In this document: one piece after another, positions 43,110-50,062 of the stretch | Layout: every line of letters begins with the position of its first letter | Numbering within the stretch: position 1 is the stretch's first letter | Assembly (NCBI RefSeq): GCF_003667505.1 | Contig: NZ_RCVJ01000077.1 | Location: 1-50,062 of the forward strand | Length of the DNA stretch: 50,062 nt | Direction: 5' to 3' | Source of the DNA: Micromonospora sp. BL4 | Lineage (GTDB): Bacteria > Actinomycetota > Actinomycetes > Mycobacteriales > Micromonosporaceae | The notes under the pieces: model-generated | Told to the model about the DNA's origin: nothing | What the model saw: only the letters and a program-made list of their open reading frames with translations | Databases searched by the model: none | Made by a program: the position numbers and the translations under genes

Positions 43110-43238
43110 GGCGCTCGTAGTGGTGAGCGCCGGAGCGAGGCGTAGTGGCCCACGGATGGCCCGCAAGATCAGAGCGGGCGAATGGCCGACGGGCCCAGGG
43201 TTGGGACGCAGCCTCTGACGTGGGACCGAGACCGTTGG

Positions 43239-43309
43239 AGCGGGCGACGGGAATCGAACCCGCACCGTCAGTTTGGAAGACTGAAGCTCTACCATTGAGC
43301 TACGCCCGC
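43239..43309 (-). tRNA. tRNA-Gly (TCC)
   Basis: 71 nt cloverleaf: acceptor GCGGGCG/CGCCCGC, D-arm with GCTCAATGGTAGAGC, anticodon loop TCTTCCA giving TCC, T-arm GCGGGTTCGATTCCCGT, discriminator T. CCA is not encoded. Confidence 0.97.
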
Positions 43310-43435
43310 GCGCACCCCGCCACAGCGGGACGCAGCCGACAGCGTACCCAATCTCCGTGTCGCCCGCGCAGCCGCCACCACCGGACGCCGCCGCGCGTGG
43401 CGCCGCCCGTGCGCCGCGTCACCGCCGCGCCGCCC

Positions 43436-43540
43436 GCGCCAAGATCCGCGCGGGCCGCGCCAAGATCCGCGCAACTTCAGGGATGTAGTGGCCTCAGCGC
43501 GCCGGGAGGCAACACTTTCCCCGAAGTTGCGCGGATCTTG
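43436..43540. repeat. 18-bp perfect inverted repeat plus direct repeat
   Basis: CAAGATCCGCGCAACTTC (43461-43478) is matched by its exact complement at 43523-43540; the stem can extend four more bases past one mismatch. The outer arm is preceded by a 16-bp direct copy, GCGCCAAGATCCGCGC, at 43436-43451 and again at 43457-43472 (21-bp period). It lies in the 373-bp gap between tRNA-Gly and tRNA-Pro, which holds no gene I can support. Confidence 0.9.
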
Positions 43541-43682
43541 CGTCCGGCGCGGCCCTCCCGGGCCACGCCGGCCGCGGGCCGGGCCGTAGCGGGGGAGCGG
43601 AGGGGGGTTTTGGGGAATGTGTCCGTGAGAGGTGGCCCCGACACGTCCGGAGTGCGCCGACGGCATAGACTGCACGTCGCCA

Positions 43683-43756
43683 CGGGGTGTGGCGCAGCTT
43701 GGTAGCGCACTCGCTTTGGGAGCGAGGGGCCGTGGGTTCAAATCCCGCCACCCCGA
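43683..43756 (+). tRNA. tRNA-Pro (TGG)
   Basis: 74 nt: acceptor CGGGGTG/CACCCCG, D-arm GCGCAGCTTGGTAGCGC, anticodon stem CTCGC with loop TTTGGGA (TGG), T-arm GTGGGTTCAAATCCCGC, discriminator A. CCA is not encoded. Confidence 0.97.
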
Positions 43757-43901
43757 CTGTCGTCCGCGGCCGGGCCGCCCCGGGTGCCGCCGAGTTTTCC
43801 GCGCGGTCCCCGGGCGCTGCCGGAGCGTCAGGCCGGCTCACCTACACTCGATGGGCTGAATCACGCCCAGACTCAACTGAGATCCGTCAAGGAGTACGCC
43901 T

Positions 43902-45248
43902 GTGAAGAGCACCGTCGAGACTCTGAGCCCGACGCGCGTGCGGCTCGCCATCGAGGTGCCGTTCGTCGAGCTCGAGCCGAGCCTCAAGAAGGCGTACCGG
44001 GAGATCGGTTCGCAGGTCCAGGTTCCCGGCTTCCGCCGGGGCAAGGTGCCGACCGCGGTGATCGACCAGCGGGTGGGCAGGGGCACCGTCCTCAACGAGG
44101 CGGTCCAGGACGCCATCCCGGACAACATCCTCGCCGCGGTACGCGAGCACGACCTGAAGACGCTGGGGCGTCCCGAGGTCGAGATCACCGAGTTCAACGA
44201 CGGTGACTCGCTGAACTTCACCGCCGAGATGGACGTCCGTCCCGAGATCACCCTGCCCGACGCGTCGACCATCGAGGTGACCGTCGACGAGCTGCAGATC
44301 GACGAGAGCGAGATCGACGAGCAGGTGAAGAACCTGCGCGAGCGGTTCGCCACCCTCAAGACCGTCGAGCGGGCCGCCGCCGAGGGCGACTACGTCCAGA
44401 TCGACCTGAACGCGACCGTCGACGGCGAGGACGTGCCGGGCGGCCAGGCGAGCAACATCTCCCACGAGGTGGGCAGCAAGCAGCTCCTGCCGGGTCTCGA
44501 CGAGGCCGTGGTCGGTCTCGCCGCCGGCGAGAGCACCACCTTCACCACCCAGCTGGTCGGCGGAGACTTCGCCGGCCGGGACGCCGAGGTGGCGGTGACC
44601 GTGCGCACGGTCAAGGAGAAGGAGCTGCCGGAGCTGAACGACGAGTTCGCCCAGATGGCGAGCGAGTTCGACACGATTGAGGAGCTCCGCGGCGACCTGC
44701 GGGGGCGGGTCACCCAGGGCAAGCAGGTCGAGCAGATCTACGCGGCTCGGGACAAGGCCCTGGCGCAGCTGGTCGAGGCCGCCGAGGTGCCGGCGCCGGA
44801 GGGCGTCGTCCGCGAGGAGGTGGCCAGCCGCAAGCAGGCGATGGTCGACCAGCTGGAGCGGATCGGCGCCTCCATGGAGGAGTACCTCGCCGCCGAGGAG
44901 AAGACCGAGGAGCAGATCGACGCCGAGCTGACCGAGGCGGCGACCGAGGGTGTCAAGGTGCAGCTGCTGCTGGACACCCTGGCCGACGCCGAGGACGTGC
45001 AGGTCTCCGACGACGAGTTCGGCCACGAGATCGTGCACCGCGCGCAGCGGGCCGGGATGGCCCCGCAGCAGTACTACGACCAGCTGGTGCGCTCCGGCGC
45101 GGCCGGCGCGGTCTTCGGTGACGTGCGGCGGGGCAAGGCGCTCGCGGCCGTCATGGAGCGGATCACGATCAAGGACTCGGCCGGCAACGAGGTCACCCTC
45201 GACGCCCTGCGCGCCGCCAACGAGGCGGAGCACAACCACGACCACTGA
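43902..45248 (+). CDS. tig: Trigger factor
   Basis: 448 aa ribosome-bound chaperone and prolyl isomerase. N-terminal ribosome-binding domain with the signature VPGFRRGKVPTAVI (about 43-56), FKBP-type PPIase domain about 150-240 (EGDYVQIDLNA, LLPGLDEAVVGLAAGE), and a helical C-terminal cradle ending in EAEHNHDH. GTG start with AAGGAG 8 bp upstream. A possible -10 TACACT is at 43843-43848. It heads the protein quality-control block and has its own terminator at 45260-45294. Confidence 0.97.
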   Translation: MKSTVETLSPTRVRLAIEVPFVELEPSLKKAYREIGSQVQVPGFRRGKVPTAVIDQRVGRGTVLNEAVQDAIPDNILAAVREHDLKTLGRPEVEITEFNDGDSLNFTAEMDVRPEITLPDASTIEVTVDELQIDESEIDEQVKNLRERFATLKTVERAAAEGDYVQIDLNATVDGEDVPGGQASNISHEVGSKQLLPGLDEAVVGLAAGESTTFTTQLVGGDFAGRDAEVAVTVRTVKEKELPELNDEFAQMASEFDTIEELRGDLRGRVTQGKQVEQIYAARDKALAQLVEAAEVPAPEGVVREEVASRKQAMVDQLERIGASMEEYLAAEEKTEEQIDAELTEAATEGVKVQLLLDTLADAEDVQVSDDEFGHEIVHRAQRAGMAPQQYYDQLVRSGAAGAVFGDVRRGKALAAVMERITIKDSAGNEVTLDALRAANEAEHNHDH

Positions 45249-45259
45249 TCGTCGGGTGC

Positions 45260-45304
45260 GGCCGCCGTCCGCCGCTGTGCGGTGGACGGCGGCCACATCC
45301 TTTT
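45260..45304 (+). terminator. Terminator of tig
   Basis: A 14-bp stem (45260-45273 with 45281-45294, one G-U) around GCTGTGC, followed within six bases by TTTT at 45301-45304. Confidence 0.85.
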
Positions 45305-45378
45305 CCGGGGTACGCACGGCGACCAAGGTCGTCAGGTACGCCCGGAAGCCCGCGCCGCGGGTACGCCCGACGCAGCTG

Positions 45379-45392
45379 CGCTGAGAGCGAAC
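45379..45392. promoter_or_regulatory. ClgR-like box upstream of clpP1
   Basis: CGC-N5-GCGAAC (45379-45392), which on the other strand reads GTTCGC-N5-GCG. This resembles the ClgR operator recorded for actinobacterial clpP operons. It lies 78 bp before clpP1 and about 38 bp upstream of a possible -10 (TAGTGT, 45431-45436), a suitable position for an activator. Confidence 0.5.
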
Positions 45393-45469
45393 AGTGCCCC
45401 GACCGGGACTCTGCCGCGCCGGACAGCGGTTAGTGTCGGGAAAGACGGTACGGAGAGCGAAGGGCTGCC

Positions 45470-46111
45470 ATGACCGACATGCACATCCCCAAGAAGTCGC
45501 TCCGGGCGATTGACGCGCGCGGTGGCGACTCCATTGGCAACCTCGACGACTCGGTCTACAACCGGTTGCTCAAGGAGCGCATCATCTTCCTGGGCAGTGA
45601 GGTGACCGACCAGGTCGCCAACCGCATCTGCGCGCAGCTGCTGCTGCTCGCCGCGGAGGACCCGGACCGCGACATCAACCTGTGGATCAACTCGCCGGGT
45701 GGCTCGGTCTACTCCGGCATGGCGATCTACGACACCATGCAGTTCATCGACAACGACGTGTCGACCGTGGCGATGGGCATGGCTGCCTCGATGGGTCAGC
45801 TGCTGCTCTGCGCGGGCACCAAGGGCAAGCGTTACGCCCTCCCGCACGCCCGGATCATGATGCACCAGCCGTCCGGTGGTCTGGGCGGTACGGCGTCCGA
45901 CATCGCCATCCAGGCGGAGCAGATGCTCTACACGAAGCGGATGTTCCAGGAGCGGGTCGCGCACCACACCGGCCAGAGCCAGTCGCAGATCGAGGCGGAC
46001 TCGGACCGGGACCGTTGGTTCACCGCCCAGGAGGCCATGGACTACGGCTTCATCGACAAGGTGATCATCGGAGCCGCTCAGGTTCCGGATGGCGCCGGGA
46101 CCCTGAGCTGA
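45470..46111 (+). CDS. clpP1: ATP-dependent Clp protease proteolytic subunit ClpP1
   Basis: 213 aa serine peptidase subunit. Catalytic triad Ser107 (GMAASMGQ), His132 (RIMMHQP) and Asp181 (SDRDRWF). [15 protein letters not shown] precedes the active site. Actinobacteria need mixed ClpP1P2 tetradecamers, and here the partner gene starts 11 bp downstream, so the two are co-translated. The N-terminal 20 residues are a likely propeptide region. Degrades unfolded and tagged proteins delivered by ClpX or ClpC1. GAGCGAAGG lies before the ATG. Confidence 0.97.
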   Translation: MTDMHIPKKSLRAIDARGGDSIGNLDDSVYNRLLKERIIFLGSEVTDQVANRICAQLLLLAAEDPDRDINLWINSPGGSVYSGMAIYDTMQFIDNDVSTVAMGMAASMGQLLLCAGTKGKRYALPHARIMMHQPSGGLGGTASDIAIQAEQMLYTKRMFQERVAHHTGQSQSQIEADSDRDRWFTAQEAMDYGFIDKVIIGAAQVPDGAGTLS

Positions 46112-46121
46112 GGAGCTGACG

Positions 46122-46784
46122 ATGACCGATCTGAGCCTGCCGCCCCAGTTCGCGGCCGTGCACAACCGTTACGTGCTGCCGTCGTTCGTCGAGCGCACGT
46201 CGTACGGGGTCAAGGAGTCGAACCCGTACAACAAGCTCTTCGAGGACCGGATCATCTTCCTCGGCGTCCAGGTGGACGACGCGTCGGCCAACGACGTGAT
46301 GGCCCAGCTGCTGACGCTCGAGGGCACCGATCCGGACCGCGACATCATCATGTACATCAACTCGCCGGGTGGCTCGTTCACCGCGATGACGGCGATCTAC
46401 GACACCATGCAGTACGTCCGTCCGGACATCTCGACGGTTTGCCTCGGGCAGGCGGCGAGCGCGGCGGCGGTGCTGCTCTCGGCGGGCACTCCGGGTAAGC
46501 GGATGGCGCTGCCGAACTCGCGGATCATCATCCACCAGCCGGCCACCGAGGGCGGCTACGGGCAGGGCTCGGACATCGAGATCCAGGCCCGGGAGATCCT
46601 GCGGATGCGGACGCAGCTGGAGGACATGCTGTCCCGCCACTGCAACCGGCCGATCGAGCAGGTTCGCAAGGACATCGACCGTGACAAGATCATGACGGCC
46701 GAGGAGTCCAAGGAGTACGGGCTGGTCGACACGATCCTGACCAGCCGCAAGAAGGGTCTGCTGGCGGCCAACGCCGCCAGCTGA
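46122..46784 (+). CDS. clpP2: ATP-dependent Clp protease proteolytic subunit ClpP2
   Basis: 220 aa. Catalytic Ser113 (GQAASAAAV), His138 (RIIIHQP) and Asp188 (DIDRDKIM). The ATEGGYGQGSDIEIQAREI handle region differs from ClpP1, as expected of the second ring subunit that docks the ATPase. Start ATG with GAGGAGCTG upstream. Transcription probably stops at the 46795-46836 hairpin, separating clpX. Confidence 0.97.
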   Translation: MTDLSLPPQFAAVHNRYVLPSFVERTSYGVKESNPYNKLFEDRIIFLGVQVDDASANDVMAQLLTLEGTDPDRDIIMYINSPGGSFTAMTAIYDTMQYVRPDISTVCLGQAASAAAVLLSAGTPGKRMALPNSRIIIHQPATEGGYGQGSDIEIQAREILRMRTQLEDMLSRHCNRPIEQVRKDIDRDKIMTAEESKEYGLVDTILTSRKKGLLAANAAS

Positions 46785-46794
46785 GCACTACCGG

Positions 46795-46847
46795 GTCAGA
46801 GGTTGGCCGGGCGTCCGTTCCCGGCCGACCTCTGACACACCCGTTTT
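46795..46847 (+). terminator. Terminator between clpP2 and clpX
   Basis: A 17-bp stem (46795-46811 with 46820-46836, one G-U) around an 8-base loop, with TTTT at 46844-46847. It implies that clpX has its own promoter in the following 150 bp; a TAACGT at 46876-46881 is a possible -10, with no clear -35. Confidence 0.85.
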
Positions 46848-46994
46848 GGGGGTCGGAGAATGCCCCGCCAGCGGGTAACGTCGGGTCCGTACCGCTTCGC
46901 CGGTTGGGCCGGCGGGGTGAACGGAGCCGGACGGCGCGCAGCGTCCGCAGGGTCAGGGCCGGGTCTCCGGCCGATGAGTGCAGGGAGAACGTAG

Positions 46995-48290
46995 GTGGCA
47001 CGGATCGGTGACGGCGGCGACCTACTGAAATGCTCCTTCTGCGGCAAGTCGCAGAAGCAGGTCAAGAAGCTCATCGCGGGCCCCGGGGTCTACATCTGCG
47101 ACGAGTGCATCGATCTCTGCAACGAGATCATCGAAGAGGAGCTGGCCGAGTCCGGCGAGGTGAAGTGGGAAGAGCTTCCCAAGCCGATGGAGATCTGCCA
47201 GTTCCTCGACAACTACGTGGTCGGGCAGGATCAGGCCAAGAAGGCGCTCGCCGTAGCGGTCTACAACCACTACAAGCGGATCCAGGCCGAGGCGGCCGGC
47301 GCGCCGGGCTCCGGCACTGACGCCGTCGAGCTGGCCAAGTCCAACATCCTGCTGCTCGGTCCGACCGGGTGCGGCAAGACCCACCTGGCGCAGACCCTCG
47401 CCCGGATGTTGAACGTCCCGTTCGCGATCGCCGACGCCACCGCGCTGACCGAGGCGGGTTACGTCGGCGAGGACGTGGAGAACATCCTCCTCAAGCTGAT
47501 CCAGGCCGCCGACTACGACATCAAGCGCGCCGAGACCGGCATCATCTACATCGACGAGGTCGACAAGATCGCCCGCAAGTCGGAGAATCCGTCGATCACG
47601 CGGGACGTCTCCGGCGAGGGCGTGCAGCAGGCCCTGCTCAAGATGCTCGAGGGCACGGTGGCCAACGTGCCGCCGCAGGGCGGGCGCAAGCACCCGCACC
47701 AGGAGTTCATCCAGATCGACACCACCAACGTGCTGTTCATCTGCGGTGGCGCCTTCGCCGGTCTCGACCAGATCATCGAGTCCCGCACCGGGCAGGGTGG
47801 CACCGGCTTCGGTGCCCGCCTCCGGTCGGTGTCCGACCGGTCGACCGATGACATCTTCAGCCAGGTCATGCCGGAAGACATGCTCAAGTTCGGGCTGATC
47901 CCCGAGTTCGTGGGCCGGCTGCCGGTGATCACCAACGTGCGCAGCCTGGACCGGAGCGCCCTGGTACGGATCCTCACCGAGCCGCGCAACGCGCTGGTCC
48001 GGCAGTACCAGCGCCTCTTCGAGCTGGACGGGGTCGAGCTGGAGTTCGACGAGCCGGCGCTGGAGGCGATCGCCGACCAGGCCATGCTTCGGGGCACCGG
48101 CGCCCGTGGCCTGCGTGCCATCATCGAGGAGGTCCTGCTCTCCGCGATGTACGAGGTGCCCAGCAACCCCGACGCCGCCCGGGTGCTGATCACCCGCGAG
48201 GTGGTCCTGGAGAACGTCAACCCCACCATCGTGCCGCGCGAGTTCACCGGCCGTCGGGCCCGGCGGGACCGCGAGGAGAAGTCGGCCTGA
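46995..48290 (+). CDS. clpX: ATP-dependent Clp protease ATP-binding subunit ClpX
   Basis: 431 aa AAA+ unfoldase. N-terminal zinc domain with Cys13, Cys16, Cys35 and Cys38 (CSFC, CDEC). Walker A GPTGCGKT at 122-129, pore loop GYVGEDV, Walker B IIYIDE at 183-188, sensor and RKH-type loop ([10 protein letters not shown]), and the C-terminal [13 protein letters not shown] sensor-2 helix. It recognises tagged substrates and threads them into ClpP1P2. Start GTG at 46995 with GGGAGAACGTAG upstream. Confidence 0.98.
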   Translation: MARIGDGGDLLKCSFCGKSQKQVKKLIAGPGVYICDECIDLCNEIIEEELAESGEVKWEELPKPMEICQFLDNYVVGQDQAKKALAVAVYNHYKRIQAEAAGAPGSGTDAVELAKSNILLLGPTGCGKTHLAQTLARMLNVPFAIADATALTEAGYVGEDVENILLKLIQAADYDIKRAETGIIYIDEVDKIARKSENPSITRDVSGEGVQQALLKMLEGTVANVPPQGGRKHPHQEFIQIDTTNVLFICGGAFAGLDQIIESRTGQGGTGFGARLRSVSDRSTDDIFSQVMPEDMLKFGLIPEFVGRLPVITNVRSLDRSALVRILTEPRNALVRQYQRLFELDGVELEFDEPALEAIADQAMLRGTGARGLRAIIEEVLLSAMYEVPSNPDAARVLITREVVLENVNPTIVPREFTGRRARRDREEKSA

Positions 48291-48300
48291 TCGTCCTCGT

Positions 48301-48335
48301 CGCGCCGGCCGCTCAGTTCTGACGCGGCCGGCGCG
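48301..48335 (+). terminator. Terminator of clpX
   Basis: A perfect 12-bp stem (48301-48312 with 48324-48335) around an 11-base loop, 11 bp after the clpX stop; no T-tract. Confidence 0.7.
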
Positions 48336-48443
48336 GTCGCGTTCGCCGGTCCCGCGGGGGCGCTCGGCAGGTGGCCGGGTGGCCGCCGAACGGCGAGCAT
48401 CTGAGGCTGCCCGTGCGGTCCTTTCGGCCGTACCCTTGGGCTC

Positions 48444-49241
48444 ATGCGCGTCGCCGTCTGCCAGCTGAACGCCCGGGACGACCGTAAGGCCAACCTGGCG
48501 GCCGCGGAGGTCCTGCTGGAACGCGCCGCCGTCGGCGGCGCGGATCTCGCCGTCCTGCCGGAGTACGTCGACTACCTCGGTCCCGCCGCCGGGTTGCCCG
48601 AGCCGGAGCCGGTGGACGGCGAGGTGGGCAGCTTCTTCGCCGGGATCGCCCGGCGACTCGGCATCTGGCTGGTGGCCGGGTCGTTCCATGAGGCCGGCCC
48701 CGACCCGGAGCACACCTGGAACACGTCGCTGGTCTTCGACCGGTCCGGCAGCCTGGCCGCGAGCTACCGCAAGATTCACCTGTACGACGTGGAGATCCCC
48801 GGTCGGGTCTCCTACCTGGAGTCGGCGAGCGTCGCGGCTGGCGTCCAGCCGGTGGTGGTCGACGTCGAGGGGCTCCGGGTGGGCCTGTCGATCTGTTACG
48901 ACCTGCGCTTCCCGGAGCTGTACCGGCGCCTGGCCACCGAGGGGGGCGCCCAGCTGCTCGTGGTCCCGGCGGCGTTCATGCTGCACACCGGCCGGGACCA
49001 TTGGGAGGTTCTGCTGCGGGCGCGGGCGATCGAGAACCAGTGCTTCGTCGCGGCCGCCGGTCAGACCGGCGACCACGAGCCCGGCCGCACCTGTTTCGGA
49101 CGCAGCATGGTGGTCGACCCGTGGGGGACGATCCTGACCCAGGTGCCGGACGGGCCGGGGGTGTCCGTCGTCGACCTGGACCTCGACCGGCTCGCCCAGA
49201 TCCGGGCGGAGCTGCCCAGCCTGGCCAACCGCCGGCTCTGA
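48444..49241 (+). CDS. Carbon-nitrogen hydrolase, Nit-type amidase
   Basis: 265 aa nitrilase-superfamily amidase. Catalytic Glu40 (AVLPEYVDY), Lys110 ([13 protein letters not shown]) and Cys151 ([13 protein letters not shown]). The KIHLYDV and DLRFPELYR blocks are typical of the Nit1/deaminated-glutathione amidase branch, which repairs side-products of transaminases. In mycothiol-using actinobacteria the natural substrate is less clear. Monocistronic, ATG start at 48444, ends 4 bp from a convergent small gene. Confidence 0.9.
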   Translation: MRVAVCQLNARDDRKANLAAAEVLLERAAVGGADLAVLPEYVDYLGPAAGLPEPEPVDGEVGSFFAGIARRLGIWLVAGSFHEAGPDPEHTWNTSLVFDRSGSLAASYRKIHLYDVEIPGRVSYLESASVAAGVQPVVVDVEGLRVGLSICYDLRFPELYRRLATEGGAQLLVVPAAFMLHTGRDHWEVLLRARAIENQCFVAAAGQTGDHEPGRTCFGRSMVVDPWGTILTQVPDGPGVSVVDLDLDRLAQIRAELPSLANRRL

Positions 49242-49245
49242 GCCC

Positions 49246-49470
49246 TCACCCCTGAAGCAGCACGCCGAGCACCGTGAAGCCGGCGATGACCGCGGCGGTC
49301 ACCAGCAGGGCGGTGGTCATCCGGGATCGGCCCCGCCGGGCCAGCCGTCCCACCGAGAGCACCAGGACGACCAGCACGACGGCGCCGATCACCAACTGCC
49401 AGAACGGCAGGAGGAGGCCGAGCAGCGCCTCCTCGGCGTGCACCGTGACGCCGAGCCTGGGCTCATCCAT
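49246..49470 (-). CDS. Small two-TM membrane protein
   Basis: 74 aa from ATG at 49470 (MDEPRLGVTVHAEE). Two hydrophobic helices, LLGLLLPFWQLVIGAVVLVVLVLS and MTTALLVTAAVIAGFTVLGVLL, are joined by a basic VGRLARRGRSR loop. The loop places the middle in the cytosol and both ends outside, or reflects a hairpin. No family recognised. A longer frame upstream is non-coding. Confidence 0.65.
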   Translation of the reverse strand: MDEPRLGVTVHAEEALLGLLLPFWQLVIGAVVLVVLVLSVGRLARRGRSRMTTALLVTAAVIAGFTVLGVLLQG

Positions 49471-49704
49471 GCCTGACACTCTGGCACGCCGGCGCGTCTC
49501 GCGTCGCGGGCTACGCGGGCCCGCTGCCATCCCGTTCGACCGAACCAGTGATGAACCCTGATTTGCCTTCTCGGGGCCGTCCGCGTAACTTTCTCTCTGC
49601 ACGGGGGAGGCCGGACAAACCGGCCGAGAACGGGCGCCAGGCTCGTGGCGGGAACGCCGAGCGAGACTGAGGATCGGGCGGTGCGGACCACCCCGGACAC
49701 GGGG

Positions 49705-49733
49705 TTGCGGAAGCGAAGCCGACCGGGTAGAGT
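49705..49733 (+). promoter_or_regulatory. rrn promoter P1
   Basis: TTGCGG (49705-49710), 17-bp spacer, TAGAGT (49728-49733). Preceded by CGGACACGGGG, which is repeated before the second promoter. Confidence 0.75.
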
Positions 49734-49875
49734 TCTGAAGCCGGCAGGAGCCGGGCGGAGAGCCGCGAAGCGGTGATCGGCCGGTCTGCGGCTTCCCACG
49801 ACAGTAACGACCGCCGGGTACGGCGTGCGTCATCGTGGATCAGGACGAACCAAGTTGATCACCTCGGACACGAGG

Positions 49876-49904
49876 TTGACAACGAAAGTTCGACCAAGTA
49901 GGTT
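49876..49904 (+). promoter_or_regulatory. rrn promoter P2
   Basis: TTGACA (49876-49881), 17-bp spacer, TAGGTT (49899-49904). Consensus -35 and good -10. The upstream CGGACACGAGG and an internal CGACC are shared with P1. Confidence 0.85.
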
Positions 49905-49913
49905 TGAGCGGTT

Positions 49914-49947
49914 GCCCCGAAACGGGGCCCCACTGGGTGGGGCTTTT
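49914..49947 (+). terminator. Hairpin pair with T-tract in the rrn leader
   Basis: GCCCC-GAAAC-GGGGC (49914-49928) overlaps a second stem GCCCCA/TGGGGC (49927-49932 and 49938-49943) followed by TTTT (49944-49947). The two share bases, so only one can form at a time. The second looks like a Rho-independent terminator placed just before boxA. Confidence 0.7.
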
Positions 49948-49961
49948 GATCGGTGTGTGGT

Positions 49962-49975
49962 TGTTCTTTGAGAAC
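49962..49975 (+). promoter_or_regulatory. rrn boxA / leader motif
   Basis: TGTTCTTTGA (49962-49971) matches a boxA antitermination site, within GTTCT-TTG-AGAAC (49963-49975). The downstream ACTCAACAGGGTGCTTG is characteristic of actinobacterial 16S leaders. The 16S gene itself should begin beyond base 50062. Confidence 0.8.
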
Positions 49976-50062
49976 TCAACAGGGTGCTTGATAAGCCAGT
50001 GCCAATTATGATTTATACCCCGGACTGGTCGGGCTTTATGTCTGGCTGGTTGGGATTCCTTT

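Noticed and set aside
43145..43705. A 186-codon frame spanning tRNA-Gly and the repeat region
   Set aside because: It reads through a tRNA and an inverted repeat, and has a composition typical of non-coding frames.

Overview
The window comes from a high-GC actinomycete. Codon use is strongly G/C-ending, and several families present are typical of the phylum: paired ClpP1/ClpP2, group II truncated haemoglobin, class F sortase, a CtaJ-like oxidase subunit, DUF5130, YbjN, and an Rv2466c-type mycothiol-dependent reductase. Gene order and intergenic style suggest Micromonosporaceae (Micromonospora or a close relative). That is inference from recollection, because no 16S sequence is included; the window stops inside the leader of a ribosomal RNA operon.

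Layout. 1-747: 3' part of a uroporphyrinogen-III methyltransferase gene (siroheme/cobalamin). 931-4934 (-): trehalose-6-phosphate synthase, and a trehalose-phosphatase fused to a GH15 glycosidase. 5253-8838 (+): translation factor EttA, a hot-dog thioesterase, an unknown protein and a YbjN protein. 8872-15810 (-): truncated haemoglobin, an MFS transporter, then a poorly understood membrane gene set: an anchored solute-binding protein, a CorA-shaped two-TM protein and an MFS carrier (all overlapping), plus a nearby MscS channel. 16150-18071: HNH protein, class F sortase and a likely surface-protein partner.

18174-31074 is the metabolic centre. A divergent Lrp/AsnC regulator faces a ten-gene run, eight of whose nine junctions overlap or nearly overlap, that encodes almost the whole route from tryptophan to pyruvate plus acetyl-CoA. 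It runs via kynurenine, 3-hydroxykynurenine, 3-hydroxyanthranilate, aminocarboxymuconate semialdehyde, 2-aminomuconate, 4-oxalocrotonate and the meta-cleavage lower pathway. Only N-formylkynurenine formamidase is missing; an amidase-signature gene directly downstream is a candidate.

31123-39484 holds smaller housekeeping genes: CtaJ-like, DUF5130, aminopeptidase N, Rv2466c-like reductase, DUF1015, RpiB and small hypotheticals. 39700-41850 is a secreted M14 carboxypeptidase. 42165-43109 is an orphan gene with atypical codons beside a tRNA-Gly. 43683-49241 is the protein quality-control block: tRNA-Pro, trigger factor, ClpP1, ClpP2, ClpX, then a Nit-type amidase. 49471-50062 contains two strong, similar rrn promoters, a terminator-like hairpin and boxA.

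Regulatory and repeat highlights: three long intergenic inverted repeats (792-865, 29458-29506, 43461-43540); a duplicated 15-bp operator at 15859-15892; 30-bp in-frame tandem repeats in kynU; and 16-bp tandem repeats at 39602-39662. I saw no CRISPR array, insertion sequence or prophage.
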